Assembly (NCBI GenBank): GCA_900109895.1
Contig: FOBR01000011.1
Location: 106,053 to 170,052 of the forward strand
Reading direction: 5' to 3'
From: a bacterium A37T11
GTDB lineage: Bacteria; Bacteroidota; Bacteroidia; Sphingobacteriales; Sphingobacteriaceae
Length of the DNA stretch: 64,000 nucleotides
How positions within the stretch are numbered: the first letter of the stretch is position 1; each line of letters begins with the position of its first letter. Shown here piece by piece: positions 8,647 to 17,697 of this stretch. A program made the translations under genes and the position numbers. The notes under the pieces were generated by a model. It worked only from the letters and a program-made list of their open reading frames with translations, was not told the DNA's origin and searched no databases.

Positions 8647-11034
8647 ATGAAAACCAAACGAACAAATATATTTATTCAACAAGAAAGAAACCTGATTGGT
8701 TTGGATACCTCGCTTTCGTTTCGCGGTTTTTTGTCACACCTTCAAAAACGGATAGCAGAAACTCAAGGCGCCCAAAAAGAAATATTCCAGTCTGTTTACG
8801 ATATGATTACCAAGGCTGAAATGAAAAATGGGCAAATATCAGCGGCTAATGTTCATGCGTTTGAACACGAACTGTTTTATGTGTACAGCCTGTTGGTACC
8901 GCCCATGGCCGACGAGCATAAAACCCTTTGGGCCTTAGGTCTGCCTGTTAGAGGAACTCCTTTTTATGGTACGGATGCATTTTATCAGTTATTAGAACAA
9001 GAGCAAATTGATGAAAAAAAGCTTAATGCCAATCTTAGTATCAACGGGAATAAAGAATGTCTCAAAGAAAACCAGCTTTTGTATTCATTTATTCTTGAAC
9101 GGCTTTACGGATTTCCGGCATTGGATCAGGAGAACTTACTCTACGGTTATATTGATCAAATAACCGGTTTGCCCCGGTATTACGAAATAAAACTTGATTT
9201 TACGTTTGTGGACGTCATGCCAGTGGATAAATTGCCAGAATTAGACCAAAAGCTTCTGCGCCAGCAAACCACTCAAGAGGCAAGGCGGGAAATGTTTGCG
9301 AAACTACTACCGTTAGATTCCTTTAAATTTGAAGGATTTACAGTTATCTCTGTAGCGAATGTTTGTGTGGAACATGCCCTGGAAAATATTAAAAACCTGA
9401 TTATTGATCGGTCTAGCCATGACCAGCAAAATTATTATGATGAACTAGAACTGTCTTTAAGGATATTGGTTGAAAATCCAAATGTTAATTTCAGATTGCT
9501 ACCTTTGTTGACCATTAATGGAAAGGCCGTTTTCGATGAAAAATTTGCCCATGGCAGCGTTCTTTTTGGTGATTGGAAAAACCAGGGTTCTAATATAGCC
9601 TTGGCAAACCAGTTTTTGGCGGATTATACCAAAAAACCTACGCTGATCACGTTTAACCTGGATCTGGAGATTGAAGACTCCAGGTCTATATTTACCGATA
9701 CCTTGAAAAAGTTGGGCATTAACACCTATGTTTGCAGTCCGCTTTTTTATAATGGTCAGATCACCGGTTTGGTTGAAGTTTATACAGAAGAAAACTATAC
9801 GTTTAATAAAATAACGGTTGGGCGCTTGAAGCGCGTCAGTAACTTGTTGGCACAACTTCTTTTTGATCGTGCGGGTGAATATTATACCAAGATCGATGCG
9901 GTTATTAAGGAAAAGTTTACTTCTTTACAGCCCTCTGTACAATGGAAATTTACCGAGGTTGCCTGGGAGTATCTGCAAAAGCTACAACCCGAAAAGTCAA
10001 AGCCTGCTATCGGACTCATTCAATTCAATCATGTGCATCCCATATATGGAGCCATAGACATCCGTAACTCTACCATTGAGCGTAATCATGCGTTGACGGC
10101 AGATCTTACCGTGCAGTTGGAATTGCTGATGACCGTTTTACAGGAACTTAATCACATCCTGCAAATCGCGTTGATTGAAGAAATTCAATTTAATTGCCAA
10201 TTGTGGCTAAATCGCCTGGTCGACGAGCCCATGGATCAGCTGCAACAAAACGTCCGCAATTTTCTTGACAAGGAAATCCCGGAAACACTAGGTTATTTTA
10301 AAGAAAGTAACCCGCAAGCAGCCATCATCATAAATCGGTATGAAGAAGATATTCATGCGCAGACGGGCATCGCTTTTGCCAAAAGACGCGCATTGGAAAC
10401 TTCCATGGCTATGGTCAATCAATCAGTCAACAACTATCTGGAATTATTAAACGCCAAGATACAACAATCCTATCCCTGCTATTTTGAAAAATTCAGGACA
10501 GACGGCGTAGAGTATGATATTTATATAGGCCAATCCATTACACCTCATATCCCTTTTAATAAACTGTTCCTCAAAAATGTGCAGCTTTGGCAGCTCACAT
10601 CTATGGCGTCCATTGCAAAAATTACGCACAGTTTACTGCCACATATGCCTCATCCTTTAGAAACTACCCAACTTATTTTTGTCAATACCGGCGATATTGA
10701 CATCAGTTTTAGGGTAGATGAGCGACGATTTGACGTTGAAGGTGCTTATAATATTCGCTATCAAGTCATAAAGAAGCGTATTGACAAAGTACATTTAAAA
10801 GGAAGTGACGAGCGCCTTACCCAACCTGGCAAAGTAGCCTTGGTTTACTTTAGCGAATCAGATGTTAAAGAATATAAAAAGTATATCACCTACCTGCAAA
10901 ACCAGGACATCCTGCTTCACGACCTTGAAGAACTGGAGCTGGAAGAATTGCAGGGCGTTACCGGCCTAAAAGCGCTTCGTATTGGCGTTAATCTGGAAGT
11001 TGAAGGAAAAGGATTAGCACTTGGCGTGGCCTAA
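8647..11034 (+). CDS. Large GAF-domain protein of unknown function (795 aa)
   Basis: No signal peptide or membrane helix is visible, so it is probably cytoplasmic. The middle (about residues 285-420) looks like a GAF domain: LRILVENPNVNFRLLPLL at the start, NTYVCSPLFYNGQITGLVEV later, ending in a helix rich in leucine. A second region around residues 455-480 holds FNHVHPIYGAIDIRNST, after which comes a long helical part. The C-terminus (about 680-790) is mixed alpha/beta and ends in several leucine/glutamate-rich helices. I see no kinase, GGDEF or HTH motif. Similar large GAF proteins occur in Sphingobacteriaceae. It is followed after 28 nt by a START-like gene on the same strand. Confidence 0.75.
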   Translation: MKTKRTNIFIQQERNLIGLDTSLSFRGFLSHLQKRIAETQGAQKEIFQSVYDMITKAEMKNGQISAANVHAFEHELFYVYSLLVPPMADEHKTLWALGLPVRGTPFYGTDAFYQLLEQEQIDEKKLNANLSINGNKECLKENQLLYSFILERLYGFPALDQENLLYGYIDQITGLPRYYEIKLDFTFVDVMPVDKLPELDQKLLRQQTTQEARREMFAKLLPLDSFKFEGFTVISVANVCVEHALENIKNLIIDRSSHDQQNYYDELELSLRILVENPNVNFRLLPLLTINGKAVFDEKFAHGSVLFGDWKNQGSNIALANQFLADYTKKPTLITFNLDLEIEDSRSIFTDTLKKLGINTYVCSPLFYNGQITGLVEVYTEENYTFNKITVGRLKRVSNLLAQLLFDRAGEYYTKIDAVIKEKFTSLQPSVQWKFTEVAWEYLQKLQPEKSKPAIGLIQFNHVHPIYGAIDIRNSTIERNHALTADLTVQLELLMTVLQELNHILQIALIEEIQFNCQLWLNRLVDEPMDQLQQNVRNFLDKEIPETLGYFKESNPQAAIIINRYEEDIHAQTGIAFAKRRALETSMAMVNQSVNNYLELLNAKIQQSYPCYFEKFRTDGVEYDIYIGQSITPHIPFNKLFLKNVQLWQLTSMASIAKITHSLLPHMPHPLETTQLIFVNTGDIDISFRVDERRFDVEGAYNIRYQVIKKRIDKVHLKGSDERLTQPGKVALVYFSESDVKEYKKYITYLQNQDILLHDLEELELEELQGVTGLKALRIGVNLEVEGKGLALGVA

Positions 11035-11062
11035 AAGCATCTGCATTCAGAAAATTTAATTT

Positions 11063-11443
11063 ATGCAAAACTACAAAGAATATTTTTTTATACCCGCAGC
11101 TCCAGAATTAGTTTACAAAGCGCTCACTACTGCTAGTACCATTGCCTTATGGACAGGGGAAGAAGCGGTCATGGTTGCAGAACCCGATATGGAATTTTCG
11201 TTATGGAGTGGGGCTATTGTCGGCAAAAACCTGTTATTTGAAGCCAATAAACGAATAGAACAGCACTGGTATTTTGGGGATGAACCTGAAAAGTCAATTG
11301 TGAGCATTAAACTGCATGAACAAAAAAGTGGCACTTCCATGGAAGTGAGACAAAGCAATATCCCTGATGAGGCTTTCGAAGATATTGTGGATGGCTGGCG
11401 TCACACCTATATAGCCTCCTTAATTGATTTCTATCAGGAGTAG
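11063..11443 (+). CDS. START-like / SRPBCC domain protein
   Basis: The 126-residue protein begins YKEYFFIPAAPELVYKALT and has the pattern of an AHSA1/START-type cavity fold: an N-terminal strand, a helix 'PELVYKALTTASTIALWTG', central strands with SLWSGAIVGKN, and a C-terminal helix GWRHTYIASLIDFY. Such proteins bind hydrophobic ligands or act as co-chaperones; the ligand here is unknown. It lies 28 nt after the GAF protein and is likely in the same operon. Confidence 0.8.
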   Translation: MQNYKEYFFIPAAPELVYKALTTASTIALWTGEEAVMVAEPDMEFSLWSGAIVGKNLLFEANKRIEQHWYFGDEPEKSIVSIKLHEQKSGTSMEVRQSNIPDEAFEDIVDGWRHTYIASLIDFYQE

Positions 11444-11484
11444 TCAACTTAAAAAAGTTTTAAACATTAAAACATTAAAATAAT

Positions 11485-11514
11485 TTGTCTTTTGACAAAA
11501 TAATATTACCTTTG
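11485..11514 (+). promoter_or_regulatory. Predicted promoter of the cold-shock gene
   Basis: TTG at 11485-11487, a 19-nt spacer and TACCTTTG at 11507-11514 fit the Bacteroidota vegetative promoter well. The AT-rich leader between this site and the ATG at 11543 is about 25 nt. Confidence 0.6.
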
Positions 11515-11542
11515 TGTATTATTTTATTTAAATTCTAGTACA

Positions 11543-11734
11543 ATGCAAGAAGGAACAGTGAAGTTCTTCAACGAAACCAGGGGTTTCGGGTTTATTTCTC
11601 CCGCAAATGGCGGTGAAGAGATTTTTGTCCATTTATCAGGCCTTATTGATTCTATTCGCGAAAGCGATTCAGTTTCCTATGAAACGGCCCAGGGCAAAAA
11701 AGGTATGAATGCGGTAAATGTAAAGGTAATTTAA
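11543..11734 (+). CDS. Cold-shock domain protein (CspA family)
   Basis: This 63-residue protein is a single OB-fold cold-shock domain that binds single-stranded RNA or DNA and can act as an RNA chaperone. RNP1-like GFGFI (residues 14-18) and RNP2-like IFVH (27-30) are both present, after the usual MQEGTVKFFN start. It has its own promoter and is followed 22 nt later by a strong hairpin terminator, so it is a one-gene unit. Confidence 0.95.
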   Translation: MQEGTVKFFNETRGFGFISPANGGEEIFVHLSGLIDSIRESDSVSYETAQGKKGMNAVNVKVI

Positions 11735-11756
11735 TACCTCCTCAAATATTGTGTGG

Positions 11757-11788
11757 CTGCCCTCCCAATCGGGGGGCAGTTTTTTTTT
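11757..11788 (+). terminator. Rho-independent terminator of the cold-shock gene
   Basis: CTGCCCTCCC (11757-11766) pairs with GGGGGGCAG (11771-11779) across a 4-nt loop with one bulge, followed by nine T residues (11780-11788). Confidence 0.85.
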
Positions 11789-11791
11789 GCC

Positions 11792-12625
11792 CTATTGGCG
11801 TACTTTAACCAATTTCTTGGGGTCAAAAAAGTGATTTAAGGATCCGTTGCCTCTGCCTATAAAAACATCTTTCCCATGGTCTATAGCTTGGTAAACATAA
11901 TCTTGGGCTAACGCCACGGCTACTGTTAAGGGTTTCTCCAAGGCCATGAAACTGGCAATAGCCGATGATAGCGTGCAGCCGGTACCATGCAGGTTATCCG
12001 AATTAATTTTTTCAGAAATGTAGCGATGGCGCGTTCCATCCGCTTCAACCAGCAACGAAGTAAGCTGTGCGGAAGACAAATGGCCGCCTTTTAATAGCAG
12101 CGCACTGCACCCCATAGATTTCAGTTTTTCTGCGGCACGATCCATATCTTCAACCGTATGGACTGGAATGCCTGATAAAAATGCGGCCTCCTCCATGTTG
12201 GGGGTGATCAGCGTGGCCAGTGGAAAAAGTTCTGTAATCATTTCGTTGACGGTAGCATGGTCGGCCAGCAGATGACCGCTGGTAGCCACAAGCACCGGAT
12301 CAAAAATTACTGGTATATCCGGATAATTGCGCAAAACCTTTCCAATTACCCTGACGATCTCAGGCTGATGTATCATGCCAATTTTAATAACATCGGGCAA
12401 AATATCATCCATAATGGTTTCTAGCTGAAGGTTTACAATCTCCGCTGGAATACTATGAATCCTTTTTACACCCGTTGTGTTTTGTATTGGCAACGCGGTT
12501 AAGACATTAGTGGCATAACATCCCAATGAAGTGATTGTTTTTTGGTCACCTTGTATGCCAGCCCCACCACTTCCGTCAAAACCGGCTATGCTGAGTACGC
12601 AGGGATATTTGTATAATTTATTCAT
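11792..12625 (-). CDS. thiD: Hydroxymethylpyrimidine/phosphomethylpyrimidine kinase
   Basis: ThiD phosphorylates 4-amino-5-hydroxymethyl-2-methylpyrimidine twice for thiamine synthesis. The 277-residue ribokinase-fold protein has the start CVLSIAGFDGSGGAGIQGD, the segment DPVLVATSGHLLAD near residue 110, and the anion-hole/catalytic motif LHGTGCTLSSAIA near residue 215. It stands alone here, with no thiE, thiM or thiC nearby, and no TPP riboswitch is obvious in the short upstream gap to tRNA-Gln. A salvage role is therefore possible. Confidence 0.94.
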   Translation of the reverse strand: MNKLYKYPCVLSIAGFDGSGGAGIQGDQKTITSLGCYATNVLTALPIQNTTGVKRIHSIPAEIVNLQLETIMDDILPDVIKIGMIHQPEIVRVIGKVLRNYPDIPVIFDPVLVATSGHLLADHATVNEMITELFPLATLITPNMEEAAFLSGIPVHTVEDMDRAAEKLKSMGCSALLLKGGHLSSAQLTSLLVEADGTRHRYISEKINSDNLHGTGCTLSSAIASFMALEKPLTVAVALAQDYVYQAIDHGKDVFIGRGNGSLNHFFDPKKLVKVRQ

Positions 12626-12704
12626 TCAGATAAACCCTATATATTTTGAACAAACATAGTGGATATTTATAAAATATCCCTATTTTTGCACTCCATTAAA
12701 TAAT

Positions 12705-12775
12705 TGCCTGATAGTATAACGGTAGTACGTCAGATTCTGGTTCTGATTGTCTTGGTTCGAATCCAGGTCAGGCAA
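12705..12775 (+). tRNA. tRNA-Gln (anticodon CTG)
   Basis: The cloverleaf can be drawn by eye: acceptor TGCCTGA/TCAGGCA (12705-12711 with 12768-12774), a short D stem GTA/TAC, anticodon stem TCAGA/TCTGA around loop TTCTGGT (anticodon CTG at positions 34-36), T arm CTTGG-TTCGAAT-CCAGG and discriminator A at 12775. CCA is not encoded. The gene reads only CAG codons by strict pairing. Confidence 0.93.
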
Positions 12776-12788
12776 CAACATACCTTAT

Positions 12789-13082
12789 ATGATTGAAGAG
12801 CAAGCACTGCAGGAAGTTTGCACGTACGCAGAAATTGAAAAATTAGCTAACTATACAGAAGAAGATTTGCTCAATGCTTTGTCCCATTCGCTGGATGAGG
12901 GCATACGGAATAACCTTAATCGGGTCATGGCCCTGCTTTACCGGGTAGATGTGGATGAGCGGAAAATCAAAGAAGCATTAACAAATGGAGATTTGAACAT
13001 CAGCACTGGCCGTATTTTCGCCGAATTGCTCATCGAGCGTCAGAAACAGAAAATTGCCTACCGCAAACAATACCGCGGGTAG
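12789..13082 (+). CDS. Small conserved protein of unknown function (97 aa)
   Basis: The ATG at 12789 is preferred, because the open frame otherwise runs back into the tRNA-Gln gene (12705-12775). The protein is acidic at the start and helical throughout (MIEEQALQEVCTYAEIEKLA near the start, then LERQKQ-like basic helix at the end: LLIERQKQKIAYRKQYRG). I cannot assign a family or function. It lies 13 nt after the tRNA, so the same transcript may carry both. Confidence 0.65.
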   Translation: MIEEQALQEVCTYAEIEKLANYTEEDLLNALSHSLDEGIRNNLNRVMALLYRVDVDERKIKEALTNGDLNISTGRIFAELLIERQKQKIAYRKQYRG

Positions 13083-13091
13083 GCTGTTTTT

Positions 13092-13217
13092 CTAACTATT
13101 AAAATGCCTGTAAGACAAAGGTAGTTGTTCGGGCACATGGTAAAAGCGACTATTGTACTTAATGGCAGAATAAATTTGCCCCTCTTCCGCGCAGGGATTG
13201 AAATTCCGCACTTGCAC
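13092..13217 (-). other. Possible small ORF or gene remnant on the minus strand
   Basis: An open frame ending with TAG at 13092-13094 can start at a GTG at 13215-13217 and gives 41 residues, including NFNPCAEEGQIYSAIKYN and YHVPEQLPLSYRHF. Residue composition looks protein-like rather than random. There is no ATG and the frame closes upstream near 13250, so it could be a remnant of a lost gene or chance. Confidence 0.25.
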
Positions 13218-13270
13218 GACAATATATATTCGGAGGTGTTTAATTTAAATCCTGTAATTTCGTAGCGTTA

Positions 13271-14040
13271 ATGAAAACATTTGTTTTAGGCGATATCCAC
13301 GGCGCTGCAAAAGCCTTAGACCAATGTTTGTCGCGATCCGGCTTTGATTTTTTAATCAGGATGTGCTGATCCAATTAGGTGATGTGACCGATTGTTACCC
13401 GGATGTATATGAATGTGTGGAAACTTTGTTAACCGTGATAAACCTGATTGCCATCAAGGGCAATCATGATGATTGGTTTTGTGAATTTATTTCGACGGAT
13501 TTTCATCCGCAATATTGGAATCATGGTGGATTGGGTACACTGACTTCCTATCTGGATCATGCTGGTAAGGCCAGGCAATACAAAGAAACGGGCAGGGGTT
13601 ACAAAACCGCGCTGATCTCTTCGGATGTTCCGGTCACTCACCAAAATTTTTTTATGCGGCAACAACTGCACCATGTAGATGAGCATAGTCGCTGTTTTGT
13701 ACACGGGGGCTTTAAACCAGAAGTCCCTTTTTATCTACAGCGACCGGAAGAGTTTTATTGGAATCGTACGTTGTGGGACAACACCTACCAACACCAATTA
13801 TTTACTCAATCCTGTAATGATTCTGATCCGTTTGGCTACGTGTCCGAATTTCGGGAAATCTACTTGGGTCACACCCCAACCACCAATTATGGCAGTAAAC
13901 AGCCGTTGAATGCCTTTAATATATGGAACTTGGATACTGGGGCCGGTCATTCTGGACTGTTGACCATTATGGATGTAAATACGAAAGAATACTGGCAGTC
14001 AGATCCGGTTATGGAATTGTATGAAAAAAATATGAGGTAA
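13271..14040 (+). pseudogene. PPP-family metallophosphatase, broken by one missing base
   Basis: The N-terminal part starts at ATG 13271 with MKTFVLGDIHGAAKALDQCL, which has the metal-binding GDIHG motif. It then runs out of frame after GFDF. The rest continues in another frame from about 13354 with LIQLGDVTDCYP (GDxxD-like motif), IAIKGNHDDWF (GNHD motif), a later FVHGGF and YLGHTPTTN. All four motif regions of a PPP-type serine/threonine or diadenosine-tetraphosphate-like phosphatase are thus present on two frames. Adding one T to the six-T run at 13348-13353 joins them into one protein of about 256 residues. This may be a true pseudogene or a sequencing error in the T run. Confidence 0.8.
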
Positions 14041-14063
14041 TTTATCGCTCCTAAGTTTTATGA

Positions 14064-14097
14064 ACCACCAGCCCTGAAGTTAGTTCGGGCTGGTGGT
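14064..14097. terminator. Bidirectional hairpin between convergent genes
   Basis: ACCACCAGCCC (14064-14074) and GGGCTGGTGGT (14087-14097) form a perfect 11-bp stem with a 12-nt loop between the phosphatase gene and the end of the TonB receptor gene. No long T run follows on either strand, so termination strength is uncertain. Confidence 0.65.
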
Positions 14098-14105
14098 ATA
14101 TATAG

Positions 14106-16721
14106 TTAAAATTTGAAAGCAACTGATGCTAAGAAATTAGCCGGTTTTTGCGGTCTGCCGTCTATTGCCCATGATTTTACATTGCCAATGTTATTGGCTT
14201 TTACATTTAGCCTGTATTTTGGCCGATCATAAAATAACGCTGCGTCAACAAAGGTGTATGATGGCAAAATAAAGGTATAGTAGGCAGTATTGGCAAAAAA
14301 AGAATCGGATACATAATTACCACCCAACCCCATTCCAAGACCTGATAACACCCCTTCAGTTAAGGTGTAATTTACCCAGATATTACCCACATGAGCCGGT
14401 GTAAGCAGGGCGCGCTTGCCCTCAACCTGCGGAGCTGCTTTCGTAAATTTATTGTCGTTATACCCATAGCCAGCTACAATATTTAAACCGTTCAGTGGGT
14501 TAGCAATCAACTCAAAATCTACTCCCTTACTTACTTGGGTGCCATCCTGAACCTGGTAATTAAGTCCATCCTCCCTAATTTCAAACCTGGTGGAGTTCTT
14601 CACCTCGATGTTATAATAACTTAATGTGGTATTTAGCCGGTGGTCAAACATATCCAGTTTTACACCACCTTCCCATTGGTTGGCCTGCTGTACTTTAAAC
14701 ACAGTTGTCGTTCCGTCTGGTTGTATGGCATTGGGCAAATTTTTAAACCCGTTCAGGTAGTTGGCAAAGAGCGAAAGCTGATCTTTAATGGGCTGGAAGA
14801 TCAAACCTAGCTTAGGAGAATAAGCTGTTTGCTTGTAATCTCCCTTGACCGTGTTGGTGCCTAAATTTTTAGAGCCTTTATTTATAAACCTGTCTGCACG
14901 AAGGCTTAGCATCACCATGAAGCGTTCTGTCAGGTTCACTAAATCCGACACATAGGCACTATAGGTGTCTTGACCTGAATTGGTTGCAGGAACGTTCAGT
15001 GCAGCAAAAGCGCTATTAACCTGCGGCAGGCTGATTCCCTGAATCGGTTTATTTAGGTCTACCACATCCATGCTTACCAGGCCATAATTCATCTGGCGGT
15101 ATTGTGTCATATAATCTCCCCCAATCAGCAGCCTGTGCCTGATGCTGGCAGTTTTAAAATCTCCGGTAAAGTTTTGCTGGATTTGTTTACGTCCCCATTT
15201 ATCAGGCATCCACACCCGTACTTTCCTGGCGATGGTACTTTCCGTAGTGTAGGCATAATCAAACTGATTGAACTGGTCGTAGGTGCCCAGAGAGTAAGCA
15301 TAGTTGGTTTGAGACTTCCAGTTTTCTGAGATCTGATATTCTGCCTGTACAAATAAGTTGTTCGAAACCTGATTACCGGCCAGTGAATTGTCAATCAGCG
15401 ATTGCTTGTAATCTAATGGCAGGTCTTTAAAACTTTTGCCATTGAAAGTACTCGTAGGGATGGTCAGTAATACCGACGATGTGCCTTTTACTTTATGAAC
15501 GTCAGCATCCAAGGTAAACTTCAACTTTTCATTAACCTGGTAGGTCAGACTTGGTGAAATGACTGACAAATGCTGAAAGCCCTGATCCTGAAAAGAATTC
15601 TCTTTATGAACAGCCCCCGTTACCCTGAACAAAAGTGATTTATCAGCGTTCAGCGGAAGGTTCACATCTGCAGTAAGCCTACTTAGGTCAAAGCTACCTT
15701 GTGTATAGCTAATTTCACCACCAAATGTATCATAAGGCCTCTTAATCACATAGTTTACCAACCCACCAAATGATACCATTGTCGAACCAAATAAGGTGGA
15801 TGAAGGGCCTTTGATCGACTCTACCCTTTCTACTACGATGGGATCAATGTTAGTCTTCAGAAAAGTGGCCATACCGTTACGGATGTTATCAGTAGCCGTA
15901 AAACCACGGGCAGTAATGGCCGGCATACCTGCACCACTGCGGCTTACCACCGCGCCGGGAATATTGCGGTAGGCCTCATCAAGCGTCGTGACAAGTTGTG
16001 CAGTAATAAGTTCTTTGCGGACCACGCTGTACACCTGCGGGTTCTCCAGGTTTTTGATGGGCAGCCTTGCAATATATTCACTCTCTTTACGGCCGTATTT
16101 ATTGACTCTGGCACCATTTACGACCACTTCTTTCAATTCCTGTGTACTTTGGCTGAGTACAAAATCAACGGTCTGCAATTCATTTGTGCTTACGCTGACT
16201 GGTTTACTTTGTGTTTCCATGCCCACGAAGGTTGCTGTCATGGTGTAGTTGCCTGCAGGAACATTTTTGAATACATAATAACCGCTCTGATCTACCTGGG
16301 TGCTACGCAAATCCTTGATCGTTACAGTCACCAAACGGGCTGGTTCTCCGTCGCTCGTTGTTACCGTACCGCTTACGGCCCCCTTTTCCCGCTTTTTTAC
16401 CGCTATATCATTGCCTGTTGCAGAAAAACTCAGGCCTGATTTAGCAGCAAGTTGCTGAAGTATTTGTTTAACGGATGCATTGGATGGGTTTAGTGTAATA
16501 GTCTTACTCAGCTCCGTTTCAATGTTACTGTAGATAAAATTAAGCCCCGCATGCTGGCCGAGCTGTTCAAATGCTTCTCTGAGTTTTAGTGTAGCCGGGC
16601 TGATGCTAACTTGTTCGTTGGGATTTGTTTGTGCCCGCAATAAATAACTGCTGAGTAAACATGTTCCCATTATCGCGGTCATAAAAAAGGCACGAACGCC
16701 ATTAAGATAAAATAAATTCAT
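14106..16721 (-). CDS. TonB-dependent outer-membrane receptor with STN domain (siderophore type)
   Basis: The 871-residue protein is an outer-membrane importer probably for ferric siderophores. Order: signal peptide (about 1-30), STN/secretin-like signalling domain (about 40-110, with LREAFEQLGQHAGLNFIYS), carboxypeptidase-like regulatory domain (about 112-195), plug (about 220-330, with RGFTATDNIRNG and VERVESIKGPSSTLFG), then a 22-strand-type barrel ending SVAFKF with terminal Phe. The STN domain indicates that ligand binding is signalled to the FecR protein encoded just upstream. The three genes (sigma factor, FecR, receptor) run in one direction, with 34 bp between fecR and the receptor. 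The exact substrate cannot be told. Confidence 0.92.
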   Translation of the reverse strand: MNLFYLNGVRAFFMTAIMGTCLLSSYLLRAQTNPNEQVSISPATLKLREAFEQLGQHAGLNFIYSNIETELSKTITLNPSNASVKQILQQLAAKSGLSFSATGNDIAVKKREKGAVSGTVTTSDGEPARLVTVTIKDLRSTQVDQSGYYVFKNVPAGNYTMTATFVGMETQSKPVSVSTNELQTVDFVLSQSTQELKEVVVNGARVNKYGRKESEYIARLPIKNLENPQVYSVVRKELITAQLVTTLDEAYRNIPGAVVSRSGAGMPAITARGFTATDNIRNGMATFLKTNIDPIVVERVESIKGPSSTLFGSTMVSFGGLVNYVIKRPYDTFGGEISYTQGSFDLSRLTADVNLPLNADKSLLFRVTGAVHKENSFQDQGFQHLSVISPSLTYQVNEKLKFTLDADVHKVKGTSSVLLTIPTSTFNGKSFKDLPLDYKQSLIDNSLAGNQVSNNLFVQAEYQISENWKSQTNYAYSLGTYDQFNQFDYAYTTESTIARKVRVWMPDKWGRKQIQQNFTGDFKTASIRHRLLIGGDYMTQYRQMNYGLVSMDVVDLNKPIQGISLPQVNSAFAALNVPATNSGQDTYSAYVSDLVNLTERFMVMLSLRADRFINKGSKNLGTNTVKGDYKQTAYSPKLGLIFQPIKDQLSLFANYLNGFKNLPNAIQPDGTTTVFKVQQANQWEGGVKLDMFDHRLNTTLSYYNIEVKNSTRFEIREDGLNYQVQDGTQVSKGVDFELIANPLNGLNIVAGYGYNDNKFTKAAPQVEGKRALLTPAHVGNIWVNYTLTEGVLSGLGMGLGGNYVSDSFFANTAYYTFILPSYTFVDAALFYDRPKYRLNVKANNIGNVKSWAIDGRPQKPANFLASVAFKF

Positions 16722-16755
16722 ATGTTTTTTTGATGTTTGATTTAAATGATACTTT

Positions 16756-17697
16756 TTAGTTCACAATGATTTCTCTCGCATTGGTCTGCTTAAACCTGAT
16801 TTTAGTGCTGTTTTCAATAAGATTCAGAATTTTGGATATTGGCTGTGCGCTGAATTTACCCGTTAACGGCACGTCCAAATCCGGTTTCCCGAGTATTTTA
16901 AAGCGTACTTTATACCTGTTTTCTAGTTGGCTAAGTGCCTCACGCATATGTGTTTGTTTGAAATATAGCGTACCGGTAATCCAGCTGGTCACCTCATTGG
17001 TATCCACCTGTTCAATGCTGGTGACCGAAGCTTTGATGCGATGATAGCGGAGCCGTTGTCCGGGCTTCAGTAGCGTCTCTGTCTTTTGCTGCCTGGCAGC
17101 AAAACTGATACTGCCTTGGGTTAGGGTCACTTCAAGCGTTTTGGTATCTGTATAATTTACATTAAAACGAGTGCCCAACACCCTGATTTGTGCTCCGGCC
17201 GCATGCAAGACAAACGGCCGTCCAGCCTGCTGATTAATAGAAAAAAAAACCTCGCCAGTGATCAGATGCACCTTTCGCTCATCTGCATTAAAAGTTCTTG
17301 GATATTCAAGAACGCTTCCGCCTGCCAGCTGAATACTAGTACCGTCAGGTAAGATTAGCTTGACCATTTTGCCTTTGGGGGCAACATAACGAACAGCAGT
17401 AATGCCTATATGCACGGTAGGATTTATTGGGAGAAACAATATTGAAAAGGCGATAACTAATGCGCAAGCCGCTGCTAGGCCATAAAACCAATTTCTTTTG
17501 CCAGTCATCCTATGTGGCCGGTTCGCTTTTTGTACTATTCCTGACCAGATTTCTGCTTTCAGCAGTGGATCGGGCTTGGTATACTCTTCCTGAAACTCAT
17601 CACCGGTTTCCAGCCAGGCCTCTACCTGCAGGCGCTCTTTTTCTGTGCATTCGCCCAGGGCGTATCTTCTCAATAAATCCGGATGTATACGGTTCAT
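16756..17697 (-). CDS. FecR-family anti-sigma factor
   Basis: FecR proteins span the inner membrane, bind the sigma factor in the cytoplasm and receive the signal of the STN domain in the periplasm. A cytoplasmic N-terminal region (HPDLLRRYALGECTEKERLQ) is followed by one membrane helix (about residues 68-90), a FecR domain (KMVKLILPDGTSIQLAGGS onward) and a C-terminal domain typical of Bacteroidota FecR (DUF4974-like, GTLYFKQTHMREALSQLENR). ATG at 17697 is chosen; an ATG 15 nt upstream is in frame but adds only a non-conserved MVVIS. The gene sits between the sigma factor and the receptor. Confidence 0.92.
   Translation of the reverse strand: MNRIHPDLLRRYALGECTEKERLQVEAWLETGDEFQEEYTKPDPLLKAEIWSGIVQKANRPHRMTGKRNWFYGLAAACALVIAFSILFLPINPTVHIGITAVRYVAPKGKMVKLILPDGTSIQLAGGSVLEYPRTFNADERKVHLITGEVFFSINQQAGRPFVLHAAGAQIRVLGTRFNVNYTDTKTLEVTLTQGSISFAARQQKTETLLKPGQRLRYHRIKASVTSIEQVDTNEVTSWITGTLYFKQTHMREALSQLENRYKVRFKILGKPDLDVPLTGKFSAQPISKILNLIENSTKIRFKQTNAREIIVN

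Noticed and set aside
15996..16439. A 147-codon plus-strand frame inside the TonB receptor gene.
   Set aside because: The receptor on the opposite strand has clear domains; this frame has a skewed composition and no motifs.
14106..17697. The TonB receptor operon as part of a polysaccharide utilisation locus.
   Set aside because: No SusD-like gene or glycoside hydrolase is present, and the receptor has the STN and plug pattern of siderophore type with FecI/FecR.
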